From the NCBI GenBank assembly GCA_907164885.2, contig OU015493.1, positions 54,423,802 through 54,487,801 on the forward strand: a stretch of 64,000 nt of DNA. Direction: 5' to 3'. Below are positions 1 through 11,243 of the stretch, piece by piece; positions within the stretch are counted from its first letter, which is position 1; every line of letters starts with the position of its first letter. The position numbers and the translations under genes are program-made. The stretch is from Dolomedes plantarius (taxonomy: Eukaryota; Arthropoda; Arachnida; Araneae; Dolomedidae). The notes below the pieces were generated by a model. The model was not told where the DNA came from. It did no database searches and worked only from the letters and a program-made list of their open reading frames with translations.

Positions 1-500
1 AAGTGTGCAGCAACGACGTGGTTGTATAGTGAACTCTCTTGAACTGTGATCAAAGTGCAGCAGCGGAGAAAGATCAGAGTGGCAGTTTTTCATCGAGGTG
101 AAAAAGGGGTAAGTGATTCTATCTTTTCTCCCTGTGTATGAGATAGCGGTAGTAATTAGTTGAAGGAATTGAATTATTTTTTTTTATAAGTGTTGAAGTG
201 TTGATTCATGTGTATAATGATGAAAGTAATTTGTTGAGTTATTGAATTTTTGGTAAATGGAATAATAATTTAAAAGTGAAAAAATGTTATTTTGTATAAC
301 GGAAAAAATGTACAAGTGTTCGTACTAGTTATTAGTGGAAGTGATTTATAATTGTAGTAGTTAAATGCTGGTAGAATTATCATAATTGTTGAGGTAAATA
401 GTTCAAGATCAGTATAGTTGGTTATATTTTGTTATAGTGGTTTTGTTAAGTGAATCTGTACTTGTTTGCTGCATTTGTGATTAAGTGATATAAGCTAAAA

Positions 501-1844
501 ATGGCATTCATAGGGAAGGGGCGGAAAGCCGATTTAATTTTGTTAGCTACAGAGTTAACAGGGATTTGTCCGTCTTCTTAGAACAGGACATTCACTGATC
601 TTAAGGAAATGATATTAGGAAGTGAGAAATATGAGGAAGGGTCCGCTAAGGAACGGTTATTTGCCATAATTAATGAGAGATTAGAACGAGAGCAAAGAGA
701 AATTGCAAAACAGGAGATAGATAGACAGGAAAGATATAAACAAACAGAAATGATGTTAAAATTGAAAGAATTAGAAGTTGAAGAATTGAGGACGAGGGCA
801 GCTCAAAGACTTTCAAGTTTAAGGGTCAGAGAAAGTATTGGAAGGGTTAATAATAATTTCGAAGGAGTTTTGAAAGAGGAAAAAAGGGTTATTCTTGAAC
901 CACGAGTTAACACAGATAAGGTATTTGTCAAAATTGACCGGAAAAAGGAGGATAAAAGATGTTTTGTCTGTAATAGTAAAGACCATGTGAAATATCAGTA
1001 CCCCAAAAGAGTTCAAAATCTCAGAAATAGAGGGGATCAGAGGGGAAATAAATTTGAGATGGAATCTAACAGAGGCGAAATTATTCAACCTGAGAATAAA
1101 ATTGAAACCCAACAGGAAAGGGAAGTGAGGGATGTAATTACTCAAGGAAAGGAGGTCCTTGAAGGGGTAGCATGTTCCCAAAGGCATTTCAGTAACAGTA
1201 TAGATCAGATATTAGATGAGGAGTTGATTATTCCTCCTAATATGTTCGAAATTGTAAGGGATACAGAGGAGGAGATGGCTAGTCCCCCGAATAGATTTGA
1301 AAGCGCAAGAGACACAGGTGAGGAGATGAACTATAAGGGAGGAGGTAGTGAATTATGTCCTAATGAGAATTTAGATGAGACAGAGGAGGAGATGATTATT
1401 CCCCTTTATATGTTTGAGATGGGAAGTCAGACGAAAGATGAGGAGATGTACTATGAGGGAGGAGGTAATGAATTAAGTCCCAATGAGAATTTGGATGAGG
1501 TGCGAGAAATTGATAAAATTTTGGATGGGGAATTAAGTCTCAGTGAGAATTTAGATGAGGTGAGAGAAATGGATAAAATTTTGGATGGGGAATTAAGTCT
1601 CAATGAGAATTTGGATGAGGTGCGAGAAATGGGATTTTCAACGGAAAAAGAGAGGAAAGATCAAATTGATATGTTAAGGAATAAAGGGTTAGAGGAAACT
1701 AATAGTGAGAATGGAAATAATCAAAGGGAAACACGAAATGAAGAATTAAATGCCCAGGGAAGCCCTAACGATACGGGTAGGAAACAGACGCAAACTATGG
1801 GAGAAAAGACTTCCGAGAAAAGGGTGATTTTTTACCGACACTAG
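501..1844 (+). pseudogene. gag: Gypsy-type Gag polyprotein, nonsense-mutated
   Basis: A Gag-like capsid/nucleocapsid precursor. The frame starts at ATG 501 and meets an in-frame TAG at 579-581 after 26 codons. It reopens at ATG 609 and runs 411 codons to 1844. The N-terminal part is strongly Lys/Glu/Arg-rich and looks coiled-coil. Counting from 609, a zinc knuckle is seen with C118, C121 and H126, but position 131, where CCHC needs Cys, is Tyr. The C-terminal half is very acidic and carries tandem repeats: a 60-base unit encoding the motif ENLDEVREMDKILDGELSL recurs in register between about 1470 and 1630, and a shorter GGG-containing motif recurs 120 bases apart (1324 and 1444). Start 501 is preferred because the added N-terminus resembles spider gypsy Gag starts as I remember them. 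The broken knuckle and the stop argue for a decayed copy. Confidence 0.6.
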
Positions 1845-2724
1845 ATCACAAATTCACAAAATCAAAATTGAACAACAATCATTCAATTCAGTCAATGAGA
1901 GATGGTGAAACAATGAAGCCAAAAACCCATTCGTATTTATTTAGGGTCCCGTAAAATCGCAGAGAGAATCACAAATTTAAGTAATTCCCAAAGAATTCCG
2001 GGGAACTCATGTAATTGTGTATTTTATAAATGTTCTAAAATTGATTTAAGTAGCTCTCGAAGAATTCATTGAAAATTGAATTAAATGTGTATTTTGGTAA
2101 TTGCATTGACAACTAATGTTGAATCCTAAGAAAAACGGATTAAATTTGTAAATATAATGGTATTATGAATTTAAGTGTATAAGTTATGTGATAGTTATTT
2201 TTTTTATTGTTTTGTTGTATGAACACTTGTTTTATGTTTTTTTTTAAGTGAAGAACTAAATTAATGTTAAGTATTCCCTAGAGATTTGGGGAAGTTTCAT
2301 TAAAATATGTAAGTTTAACTGGTTAAGATTAAGCCAGGAAATTCCTACAGAGTTTGAAAAAAAAAAGGAATCAAAAGTGTAATTAACTTAGAAATTCTTG
2401 CTTTAAAGATAAGTGATTTGTAGTCAAATAATTTGTTGGTGTTTGGTTTAAAGTAAAGAAAGGAGCAAGAATTATAATATTAATTTTGTGTCAAGGCTAA
2501 GTGTGAAAAGTAATTTTTGTTACCTGTAAATGTTGTGGCTATCTCATATGCAGATGAAAACATGGAATCATTTACTTGTAAAAATGCGGTATTGTTGTGG
2601 CTACAAAGCGCCCCCGTCACAAGTTAAAAAAGCGCAGTTATTACCTCATGAGTGTGCCTCGTTATCCTCTGATCAAAAGGGACTGTTGTTCAAGCGTGAA
2701 AACGTCTCAGACTTTTTTCACTTC
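1845..2724. other. Non-coding segment between gag and 3' LTR
   Basis: AT-rich, with no frame longer than about 65 codons and no recognisable pol motif. It lies where protease-RT-RNase H-integrase would be in an autonomous gypsy element. Confidence 0.5.
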
Positions 2725-2740
2725 TAAAGGAAGGGGCGTA
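2725..2740 (+). other. Polypurine tract
   Basis: A purine-rich run (AAAGGAAGGGG, followed by CGTA) lies directly before the TG that opens the LTR. This is the expected place for the plus-strand primer of an LTR element. Confidence 0.55.
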
Positions 2741-3256
2741 TGTCAGACTCTCGTCTTCCATTCTTAAGTGGAATTGATGAACGTGTGTAATAGCGTCTTC
2801 AATAAGCCCCAAAAGAAACGCAAACAGGTGTCGAGAGCCATACACCTTTGGAAACCCTCGACAATAGGAGGTAGTTAGCGCATTTAGAATGAGTAAAGAA
2901 ACACAGCGGCGCACTTCATCTAAGGTGGGAACCGTGGACAATGTAATCCACGACAGGTGGTCTGCGTAACGCGGAAGAAAAAGGCCGATTGTCGTTCGAG
3001 AAAGAGAGGAGAAGGAGGCATAAAAGACAGACGCGAGTAACGAACGAGGAGAATAGATTTGGACTGTTGAAAGGGTCAACACGCTTACGGAGGGACGGGG
3101 AGCTCGTCGGACATTGAATAATGAGCCCGACTAGCATGGTGGATTTTACGTTCGTCAAAACGAACCGTTGTAAATGAATTATCTAATCGAGAGTTTAATA
3201 TGTGAATAAACCAGATGTATATAAGAGTTGATTATACAATTATAATTCCTTCTACA
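2741..3256 (+). repeat. 3' LTR of the gag-only element
   Basis: The unit starts TGTCAGACTC right after the polypurine tract and ends in CA at 3256, giving about 516 bases. A polyadenylation signal AATAAA lies at 3204. The 3' boundary is inferred from the CA and is the weaker of the two, because no second LTR copy is in the window for comparison. Confidence 0.5.
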
Positions 3257-3363
3257 TGATAATGATTTGTCAGATCACGACTAAAAAGGTTAACAGTGCC
3301 GAATTTGGTCTCTGTGAGTGAAACAGTCTATGATTCTAAAGCGGACAAACAAACAGACAAGCT

Positions 3364-3365
<2 letters not shown>

Positions 3366-3434
<69 letters not shown>
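3366..3434. repeat. (AT)n microsatellite
   Basis: About 34 uninterrupted AT units. It creates spurious Tyr-Ile reading frames on both strands. Confidence 0.95.
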
Positions 3435-3437
<3 letters not shown>

Positions 3438-3510
3438 TGGCTAATGTCCCTGGGGGATGACGACATTACACACCAGTCCGGTGTACATATGAATACAAGA
3501 CATAGAAATA

Positions 3511-4752
3511 CACTGCTGGCCACCCAAATTGCAACACCAAGAAAGACAAGAGATATCACAACAAAATTTATTTTGTAGATAACATGTTGACCAAGTATCA
3601 AATGATTAAATTTATAGACTTCTATGAAATGTGGTTCCTGCCAAAATCAGTAGAAAGAGTAGCCGCCATTGTTGGAGATCACCGCTGCCTCACGCCTCGG
3701 CATTGATACACAGATACTTTGGATGAGTTCTTGGGGTACAGCAGACCAAGCAGCTTCCACACGTTGCCAATGTTGATCTGCTGTGGCAGCTAGGGATGGA
3801 ATCTGTGTCGATCGTAGAGCAACCATGGACCCCATGTTTTCTAACGACGAAAGATCCGGAGAGCGAGGCGGCCAGGGAAGCAATTCACTCTGGCGATTGA
3901 CGAAGAACCGTTGGACAATGCGTGTCACGTGTGGTCGTGCATTATCCTGTTGAAATATGGCTGTGGGCAAGCTCTGAATGTAAGGAAGGACAACTGGCTC
4001 CAACACCTCGGAGATGTAGCGCTGGCTGTTTAAAGTACCGGCAATGCGTACTAGAGGTGTGCGAGAGTGATATCCAATACCGCCCCATACCATAATACCC
4101 GGTGCAAGACCAGTGTTGCGGTGCATAACGCAGCTGTTCAGCATCCTCTCTTCACGGTGTCTCCAGACTCGAATGCGACCATCGTGATGTTGCAGACAGA
4201 AGCGTGACTCGTCAGTAAAGACCATTTCATTCCATTCTGCCGTCCACATCCTTCTGTCATCGCACCATTGGCGGCGGAGACGTCTGTGGTTCTGCGTCAA
4301 GGGTAGATAAAGCAATGGACGTCTTGCGGACAGACCACTCTGCTGTAAACGGCGTGGGATGGTACGCGCAGACACATATCCGCATTACAGTTGTTTGGTA
4401 TCGTCCAACACGACTACCGATTTCCCTGAAAGATAATCCACAATCTCGGTAGGCCACTATCCTTCCTCTGTCGAACTCGGATACTTGATCAAAAGATGAT
4501 CGCTGTTTTCGACGAGGCATAATTGATCATTTTTTTGAAAAAACCACAAGAAAAACACAATTGCCGAACTTGAAATTGTCGAAATCTCTAAGCCTTAAAT
4601 AGCGCTTTGAAGTGGCGCCACAGGCGCGCGTGATGTGCGTCTGCGCTGAAATTCTAATCATTTGCATATCTCACCTCCGCTAATGCATGTTGTAAATTTC
4701 ATTTTATTTGCATGTTTCCTTCAGGGTGTTGCATTTACAGTGGCCAGCAGTG
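3511..4752 (-). mobile_element. Tc1-like transposon, internally deleted
   Basis: Both ends read CACTGCTGGCCAC and the element is flanked by TA at 3509-3510 and 4753-4754, the Tc1/mariner target duplication. Length is 1242 bases. The transposase lies on the minus strand. A second copy of the same family is at 28522-29928. Compared with it, this copy lacks 167 bases matching 28901-29067, which accounts for almost the whole length difference. The break point shows a 3-base GTG microhomology. Confidence 0.9.
3647..4520 (-). pseudogene. Tc1-like transposase, frameshifted by internal deletion
   Basis: DDE transposase that would bind the inverted repeats and catalyse cut-and-paste transposition into TA sites. 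The start is the ATG complementary to 4518-4520 (protein begins MPRRKQRSSF). The N-terminal helix-turn-helix is followed, at the 167-base deletion near 4375, by a frame change. The catalytic half then reads to 3647. It keeps the first Asp (FTDESRF), the second Asp (QQDNARPH) and the Glu (in SLENM), so the catalytic residues survive although the DNA-binding region is broken. The sister copy at 28753 has the opposite defect. Confidence 0.85.
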
Positions 4753-4754
4753 TA

Positions 4755-4960
4755 GACAAATGACTCAATCACAGAAGAATTTTATTTGCAAACGATGACA
4801 CCGGCGATGGACGATGGGTTGCAGCTCCACTTTCTAGACGGGGATCCAATTGCAGGCGGAAGACTGACCGGTTCCCCAGAATACAGCCAAGTCTTATGCG
4901 GGAATCGAACCCGCACCCCCGGCGTGACAGGCTGATGCCTTAACCACTTAGCCACTGGGC

Positions 4961-4963
<3 letters not shown>
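4755..4963 (-). repeat. tRNA-derived SINE
   Basis: Read on the minus strand from 4963, it begins with a tRNA-like head: A-box-like TGGCTAAGTGG and B-box GGTTCGATTCC, with an Asp-like CTGTCAC anticodon arm. An unrelated body of about 135 bases follows. The acceptor stem ends do not pair, so this is not a functional tRNA gene. Its 5' end abuts the (AT)n run at 4964 and its 3' end abuts the Tc1 target TA at 4753. Confidence 0.65.

Positions 4964-4996
<33 letters not shown>
4964..4996. repeat. (AT)n microsatellite
   Basis: About 16 AT units between the SINE head and the truncated LTR fragment. Confidence 0.9.
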
Positions 4997-5000
<4 letters not shown>

Positions 5001-5127
5001 GATATAAAATTTAAGTTGATCCCCTGTAAATGTTCTTCCCTTCCCATGCTTAAGATGGCATTACCAAATTCTGTTTGCAAGAACCCAGGAATATTTTTCA
5101 TAGCGTCAGCAATCCCTAGGCAAGCCA
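4997..5127 (+). repeat. 5' LTR fragment
   Basis: Matches the last 131 bases or so of the LTR at 8759-9631, ending at CAAGCCA. The copies diverge right after this, which marks the LTR end. The left part is replaced by (AT)n. Confidence 0.8.
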
Positions 5128-5280
5128 CCCCGTTATCCGCCCCGTTTATCCGCCCCGTTTCCAGCAACGTCCCAGACCAGGGTTCAACACCAGTGCACCT
5201 TCCTTTCAATGAGGTTTCCCAAGAATGACAATGCAGAATCATAATAAAAACTTTAATGTGAGAACCAACGACAGTGACTG
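5128..5280 (+). other. Leader remnant of gypsy element
   Basis: Short non-coding interval carrying a small tandem duplication of a ATCCGCCCCGTT-type unit. The pol frame opens after a stop at 5275-5277. This is where gag would be expected, but none is present. Confidence 0.5.
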
Positions 5281-8200
5281 AGTGCCAGTAGTAGAGAGCC
5301 TGTTGTGTGGAAAGTCCAGATTTTATTCGATTCAGGCTCAACTCTAAATATTTTACCAGGACCCACATTAAATAAAAATCACCAACTAAATTTCAAAAAT
5401 TGTAACATTAACATTACAGCTGTGGGACGAAACGTCTAGGTAAGTCAGTATATAATGCTTCCGTTAAAATTGGGTGAAAAAATTGAAACATTAAAATTTT
5501 ATTACTTACCTAATGTACAATTACCATATGTTATATTATCTGGTCATGCTATTGGACTCTTTAATGTCACTATTAATTTTAAAACGAGAGAAATCTTTCA
5601 GGATAATAAATTACTTAAGCATTTTAATTGTACCAGCTGTCATAATAATAATCCTAATAAGAAAAGTGGTCATAGAAATAATGAAAAAGTATCTGCATTT
5701 TTAAGTAATAATAATGATTTATGTAATGTGATTTCTTGTAATAATGATAAGTGTGATATTGACAATTTAATTAAAAAATTTGATCATGTTTTTGCTAAGA
5801 ATAAGTTTGATGTGGGAGAAATTAAATTAGAATCGCCAAAAGTAGTCTTAACCTCAGAACCTCCTATAAGTCAAAGACCATACAGAACGTCGCCTAGAGA
5901 TGACGCAGAGATAAAGAAACAATTAGATGCCTTGTTAAAAGCTAAAATTATTAAACCTCGTTATAGCCAATATAGTTCACCTATTACTCTCGCGTTTAAG
6001 AAAGACGATAATGCTAGGACTCGACTATGTATTGACTATAGGAAAATTAACCACATTACAAAAACCGATTGTGAACCCATTCCCAGAATAGACAGTGTTC
6101 TAGACAAATTGACCAATGCTAAGGTATTTTCTACGTTAGATCTATGTAGTGGGTATTGGCACCTGAAATTAGAGGATGAGGAAGCTAAAAAGCTTGCTTT
6201 CACTTCTAACTATGGCTTGTACCAATTTACCAGACTTCCGTTTGGATTTAAGAATGCTCCCGCAATATTCCAAAGAACAATTAGGCGTATACTTCATAAA
6301 TATCAAGTTAACTTTACTCTAAATTATTTTGACGATATAATTATTTTCTCAGAGTCATTAGAACAACATATTCAGCACTTAAAGACAATTTTTGAAATTT
6401 GTGAAAAGGAAAATATTAAACTTAAAAAATCTAAATGTCATTTTGCTAAAGATTCTATTGATTTTCTTGGCTATGAAGTTAAGCATGGATCATACAGCCC
6501 AAATAATACTAATGTAGAATCAATAAAAAAATTATTGGCCCCAAGGAACGTTAAAGATTTACAAAGATTTCTAGGCACCATTAACGTATATCATAAATTT
6601 ATTCCTGATTACGCTAAAATTAGAATTCCCTTAAATAACCTTTTAAAGAAAGACCAGAAATGGGCATGGACACCTGAATGTCAACAAGCTTTTCAAAAAC
6701 TTAAAGATAGTTTAATCTCAAAACCCATTTTGGCCCTTTATAATTCAAATTATCCTTGCCATGTCTATGTTGATGCGTCAAAAGAAGCCATAGCCTCCAT
6801 AGTAAAACAAGAACATCCTGATGAAACTCAACATCCAATTGCATATCACTCCCGACGACTTAGACCATATGAAATTAATTATACGATAACGGAATTAGAA
6901 TGTTTGTCCATAATTGATAGTCTTGATAAATTCCATTGCTACCTTCATGGGTCACATTTCACTGTACATACAGATCATCACAGCTTAGTTTGGCTTAAAA
7001 CTTTTAAAAATCTACAGGTAGACTTTTCAGATGGTCTCTAAAAATTTCTATGGATGATTTTGACATAAAATATAAGAAAGGTACAACTAATGTTGAAGCT
7101 GACATGTTAACAAGAAACCCAATTGCTTTTAATATAACTACAACCCCTCCAGAACCCTTGTTAGATATAAAGGAAATCATCCATTTTCAAATCTTAGAAA
7201 ATATAACAGCACCCAGATGTTTTAATAAGGATAATATTGTAGTAGTGAAAAGACAAGGTTTAATCAAAATTGTAGTACCAAAAGCGTTAAGAATTAAATT
7301 AATAGAGAAAGTACATGAAAAATTTGGTCATCCAGGAATAGCTTCAATGTTAAGAATTATTTCACCTCAATATTATTGGACTAAAATAATTAATGATGTT
7401 GGAAATTATGTTAAATATTTTGAAACTTGTCAAGTAAACCAGAAGTCTCATCAGAAAAAATATGGTTTTATGCAATCTCTTCCTCTGTGTGAAAAACCTA
7501 TCGAACTATTATCAATTGATACTGTAGGTGGTTTAAGTTATTATAGTTCTACTAAGAAATATTTACACATTGTAGTTGACCATGCCACTAGGTACATCTG
7601 GACATTTCCCTCTAAAAGTGCCACCACGGAAACCTACATAAATTGTTTGAATTCTATTTTTCAAAATCATATACCCGAGAAAATTTTAAGTGATAGGAAT
7701 TCCGCCTTTACCTCATCAAAGTTTAAACATTTTCTCAGACATAATAATGTTACACAGCTCTTGACATCTGCTCATAGACCGCAGACGAACGGAAAGATCG
7801 AGAGAGTTAACCAAACCATAGTAACTAGATTAAAATGTAAAGTTAGTAATAGCCCTAGTAATGTGCCATGGACAAAAATCTTAGACTCTGTCACCCAAGA
7901 ATATAATAATACCCCTCATTCGGTAACTGGATTTCCCCCAATTTATTTAATGTATGGCGAATTGCCTTATAAAATTTCTTTCCAAGATAATGAGATATAC
8001 CCTCCTATAGAAGAAGCTAGAAAAATTGCACAAGAAAGAACTAGACAATATTATCAGTCGAATAAAATAAGATATGACAGATGATTTCAACAAGTTATAT
8101 TTAAAGTCGGAGATTTAGTTTTATATGAAGAATTTAAATATCCAAATACCCGAAAACTTGCCCCACCGTATTCAGGCCCTTATACTATTCTAAAAAAATG

Positions 8201-8426
8201 TTCAGATGTTCTTTTTGAAATTGATAAACCCAATGCTCTTTATAAAACTCCCACTGAGATTGTACATTCTACTCGCCTTCGATTTTTCCGTCCTAGAGAG
8301 AATTTTCAGTTAAATGATATTAAAAACCCAAGCGAACAGAAACCAGAGGATACTGATGGACTCCCATCAATGGACTGCCAATATTGTGAGTCTCCGAATC
8401 TACAACTACTTTTTAAGGACAACTAA
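5281..8426 (+). pseudogene. pol: Gypsy pol: protease, RT, RNase H, integrase, with three lesions
   Basis: Polyprotein that would process Gag-Pol, copy element RNA to DNA and integrate it. The protease motif LFDSGST begins near 5323. A TAG at 5437-5439 interrupts the frame before ATG 5455. From 5455, the RT carries YFDD (Y291; most gypsy RTs have Leu, Ile or Val in the second position). RNase H follows with D440 in VYVDAS, then a TELE motif and a TDH motif. A one-base deletion near 7017 shifts the frame, which continues from about 7050. The integrase there has an H...H...C zinc finger whose first Cys of the CxxC pair is Phe, and a D,D-35-E triad (D157, D215, E251 counted from 7050). A TGA at 8082-8084 interrupts a C-terminal integrase domain that continues to TAA 8424-8426. 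Confidence 0.85.
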
Positions 8427-8758
8427 AAATGGTATAGACTGATCATGTGAAGTTTATTTTGAATTTTGTAATTATTAAGGTGAATTTTGAATTTTATAAT
8501 ATTTAATTTAATGTCATGATGCATTCTTTTCCTCAGTTGAGTTGTTCTTGTTTTGTTTTTATTTTTCTAATTTATTTTAATAAAATTGTCGGGTTGTGAT
8601 GGCCACACAACTCGAAAACATTTTTTTTTCATTCGGCAAAATTTTTATTTTTTGATCTTGGGGTTTTCCTTTGAGAGCAACTACAGTTGAGAAACTGAAT
8701 CCATTTATCTACATTTGTTCATCCACAAAAATTTTCTTTTGAAGTGGCGGGAGGAATT
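8427..8758 (+). other. 3' untranslated part of gypsy element with polypurine tract
   Basis: AT-rich non-coding sequence after pol. It ends with a purine-rich stretch GAAGTGGCGGGAGGAA just before the TG at 8759, consistent with the plus-strand primer site. Confidence 0.5.
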
Positions 8759-9631
8759 TGTTTTAACCTCCTTTCCAACTTCATAGTAAGCATTCCTCAG
8801 CAAACGTGAGGATACACGGTTGTTTGAGAGAAATGTGATTTGTTTGTCAGAAGTAAGGTATGTTTAAGGTATAAAATGTGTATTGCTATTGAAACGAATT
8901 TTGATGTAACGAAGTTGTTTTATTAATGTAACAGTACTTCGAAGAAAAAGAAGAGATATTGATATGAAATGAATGTAAAAATTTATAATATTGTAATTTT
9001 GCATGAATAGAGAATTGTTATGAATATACGAGTATCCAAGGAAGTTAAAAAAATAATAGAGTAAATTTTGATTGTGATATAAACAATGTCAGTATTAATA
9101 GAATATAAGGTGAGAACTAATAATACAATATGTGGACAATGTTAAGAGATAGTTTCCAGGTAGTGTAAATGTTTATATTGTGTTTTATTCATATCAAATA
9201 TATCAAGATAATATGTCATGTAGTCATAGAATTTATGTTATCGTCTTATATTTCGAATACAGGTCTTATATTTTGAACTTATACTGTAATTATGGTTAAG
9301 TGCATACGAAGCAAATAAGATGAAGGATAGTATTGAAACCGCATGGACCTGCTATCTGGAGGAACCATTGTGGAGTTTGCCAGATATTTTTGTAATCTTA
9401 TGTTATATTCTGTATAGTTGTAATATTTTATAGTTTATTTTTGTATGTTATGTATGAGAGCCTCCACCCGGGTAGACAACGATTTTAAAATGGGGGATAT
9501 GAAAGATATAAAATTTAAGTTGATCCCCTGTAAATTTTCTTCCCTTCCCATGCTTAAGATGGCATTACCGAATTCTGTTTTCAAGAACCCAGGAATATTT
9601 TTCATAGCGTCAGCAATCCCTAGGCAAGCCA
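8759..9631 (+). repeat. 3' LTR of gypsy element
   Basis: About 873 bases, from TGTTTTAACC after the purine tract to CCA at 9631. The right end is fixed by the point where it stops matching the 5' LTR fragment. The left end is inferred from the TG and the polypurine tract. Confidence 0.65.
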
Positions 9632-10940
9632 CACTTTTCTATGCCCAAATAAGGCAATCGTCCTGCACAACTGATGCAGCTTGCAAGAAACATCTTTGGT
9701 CAGCAAATTCTTCAACCGCAGATACCTCTATACGCAAACCCCGGGAATCACTCGGGTGTTGGCTTTCCATTAGATAAGATGTCTGTTTAGCCACTCGGAA
9801 ATAAATTTCTTTTTCTAATATTTCTGTAATCTGATCTTATTTCATTACATATATATATATATATATATATATATACCAAAACAAAGACATGAAGACATTT
9901 TTCCAACTAAAAGAAGCCTTCCCCTTCCCAGTGCGATCTAATATAAAGAAATTTTCCTCGCCAAAACATGAAAATTCCCTCTTAACTCCACATGGCTGTG
10001 GAATCGTTATAATTTTAATAACAAAATTTTGTACTTTATTGAGAAACATTCTCTCATTTTAAATTTAAACTCATTTAGTATTAGGTCTTCGATTATATAA
10101 ATTGAGGCTATGAGAAAAAATACGCCACGCATTTTTGGGGAGGGACAATTTCCCCTACTGCCCCTCTCCTGGAGCCACTTTTGCTCTGATTGAGGTAATG
10201 ACTATCAAGTGGGGGCTCGAAATGTAAGCAAGCAACAAAATTATACAACACTCTTAAGCGATAACACCATTACCGATGCTACCTCATAATTCTCTAAACC
10301 CAACACAAATTTCCCTGTACCTTCTTTTTTGCACGCGGCATTAAATTGCTTTACTTAATTTTTTCTCATCACTGAATCCCCGGTGAAGATTTATGGATGA
10401 AGGTTTTTTCCTTCCGGCACAAGAAATCTCCAAGTCGTACTTTACTTGGGCCACAGCTTCATATTAACATTTCGTCTTCTGGAAAGAAATGTTTCCAAAT
10501 TAGCATACCTGTAAATATTTTGTTCCTTGCATCCCTGAGTTCGGACAGTATAAGGTTCTATGCAGCATTGGTGTAGAAAAATTGGCTACTTTAAGGTTGT
10601 GATTGAAATTGAAATAAGTTAAATCAATGTCTTATTCAACGTTAATTACGAATTTGTCGATGAATCGTGGAAACTTTTATATGCAAAGAGAGTGAACTTT
10701 TACTATTAATTCCTGATTATTTTTCTTCATAGAGAAAACATATTGAGATCACATACCATGAAAAATAGATATACAATGTTTTAAGAACCATTCTATCATA
10801 TGACTTTATTAATAAAATAATGCATAAACGTGTTTATATCATCTTCATAGATGAAGCCGAATTCGTTATTTTTCCATATGTATGTTGTTGTTGTTGTTAC
10901 ACATGGCAATTATTTTTGGAACTTAATCCATGCAAATTAT
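9632..10940. other. Unique AT-rich DNA
   Basis: Holds a short (AT)n run at 9849-9876 and otherwise only short, unconvincing frames. I see nothing I can name. Confidence 0.4.
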
Positions 10941-11243
10941 ACACTGCCGAGACTACTGGCCATTCATTTAAGGGGGCACCGTATAGGTGGCCAGCATTAC
11001 CCCCTACAAGCCGGTCTCGTAATTTTAGAACCGAGTCAAGATATATGATGAGACCGGACCACTTGACCCCGCACCTCCTGAGGTAAATTTGAGAACTTGG
11101 AGGACATTGCAGCCACGACATATTTTACGTGCTCCGAACACCATTAGTGAACATGGCGGCGTATTTGCAGTGACGGGCATCGAACCAGAGACGTTGAAAT
11201 GACTGGCCCGCTGCCCTTGCCAACTGGACTATTGCGCACGTTG
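10941..11243 (-). repeat. SINE, family 2, minus-strand copy
   Basis: Read on the minus strand it starts near 11243 with a degenerate tRNA-like head (A-box region TCCAGTTGGCAAGG, B-box GGTTCGATGCC). The body contains CCTCCAAGTTCTCAAATT and GGTGCGGGGTCAAGTG. The same head and body occur at 59181-59559 on the plus strand, and the body and tail at 17658-17800 on the minus strand. Short frames here are by-products of the SINE. Confidence 0.7.

Larger units (their letters stand above)
1..3256 (+). mobile_element. Gag-only gypsy-type LTR retrotransposon (5' LTR outside window)
   Basis: The stretch reads as the interior of an LTR element: a leader (1-500), a gag-like ORF (501-1844), an 880-base segment with no pol-like reading frame, a purine-rich tract just before 2741, then a TG...CA unit taken as the 3' LTR. 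I see no protease, RT or integrase between gag and the LTR, so this copy would depend on enzymes from elsewhere. The 5' LTR and primer-binding site must lie upstream of base 1, so LTR identity and target duplication cannot be tested here. The pol at 5281-8426 is flanked by a different LTR and is not the missing part of this element. Confidence 0.6.
4997..9631 (+). mobile_element. Ty3/gypsy LTR retrotransposon, gag-less, 5' LTR truncated
   Basis: Bases 4997-5127 are repeated at about 9500-9631 with three mismatches over roughly 130 bases (about 98% identity by eye). They are the right-hand ends of the 5' and 3' LTRs. The 5' LTR has lost its left part at the (AT)n run. Between them lie a short leader, an aspartic protease, RT, RNase H and integrase, in gypsy order. 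No gag frame precedes the protease, so about 1 kb or more is missing. Three point lesions interrupt pol. The high LTR identity suggests a fairly young insertion that was later truncated. Confidence 0.85.

Noticed and set aside
819..1187. 122-codon minus-strand frame
   Set aside because: It is antisense to the Gag frame and has no domain; the Lys/Glu-rich sense strand explains it.
3318..3601. Tyr-Ile repeat proteins (also at 29734-30336, 40282-40539, 62674)
   Set aside because: They are translations of (AT)n microsatellites.
4895..4963. tRNA-Asp gene on the minus strand
   Set aside because: A- and B-box-like motifs are present but the acceptor stem does not pair and a SINE body follows.
10820..11121. 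Three overlapping 65-88-codon frames
   Set aside because: They lie in or next to a SINE copy and show no coding features.
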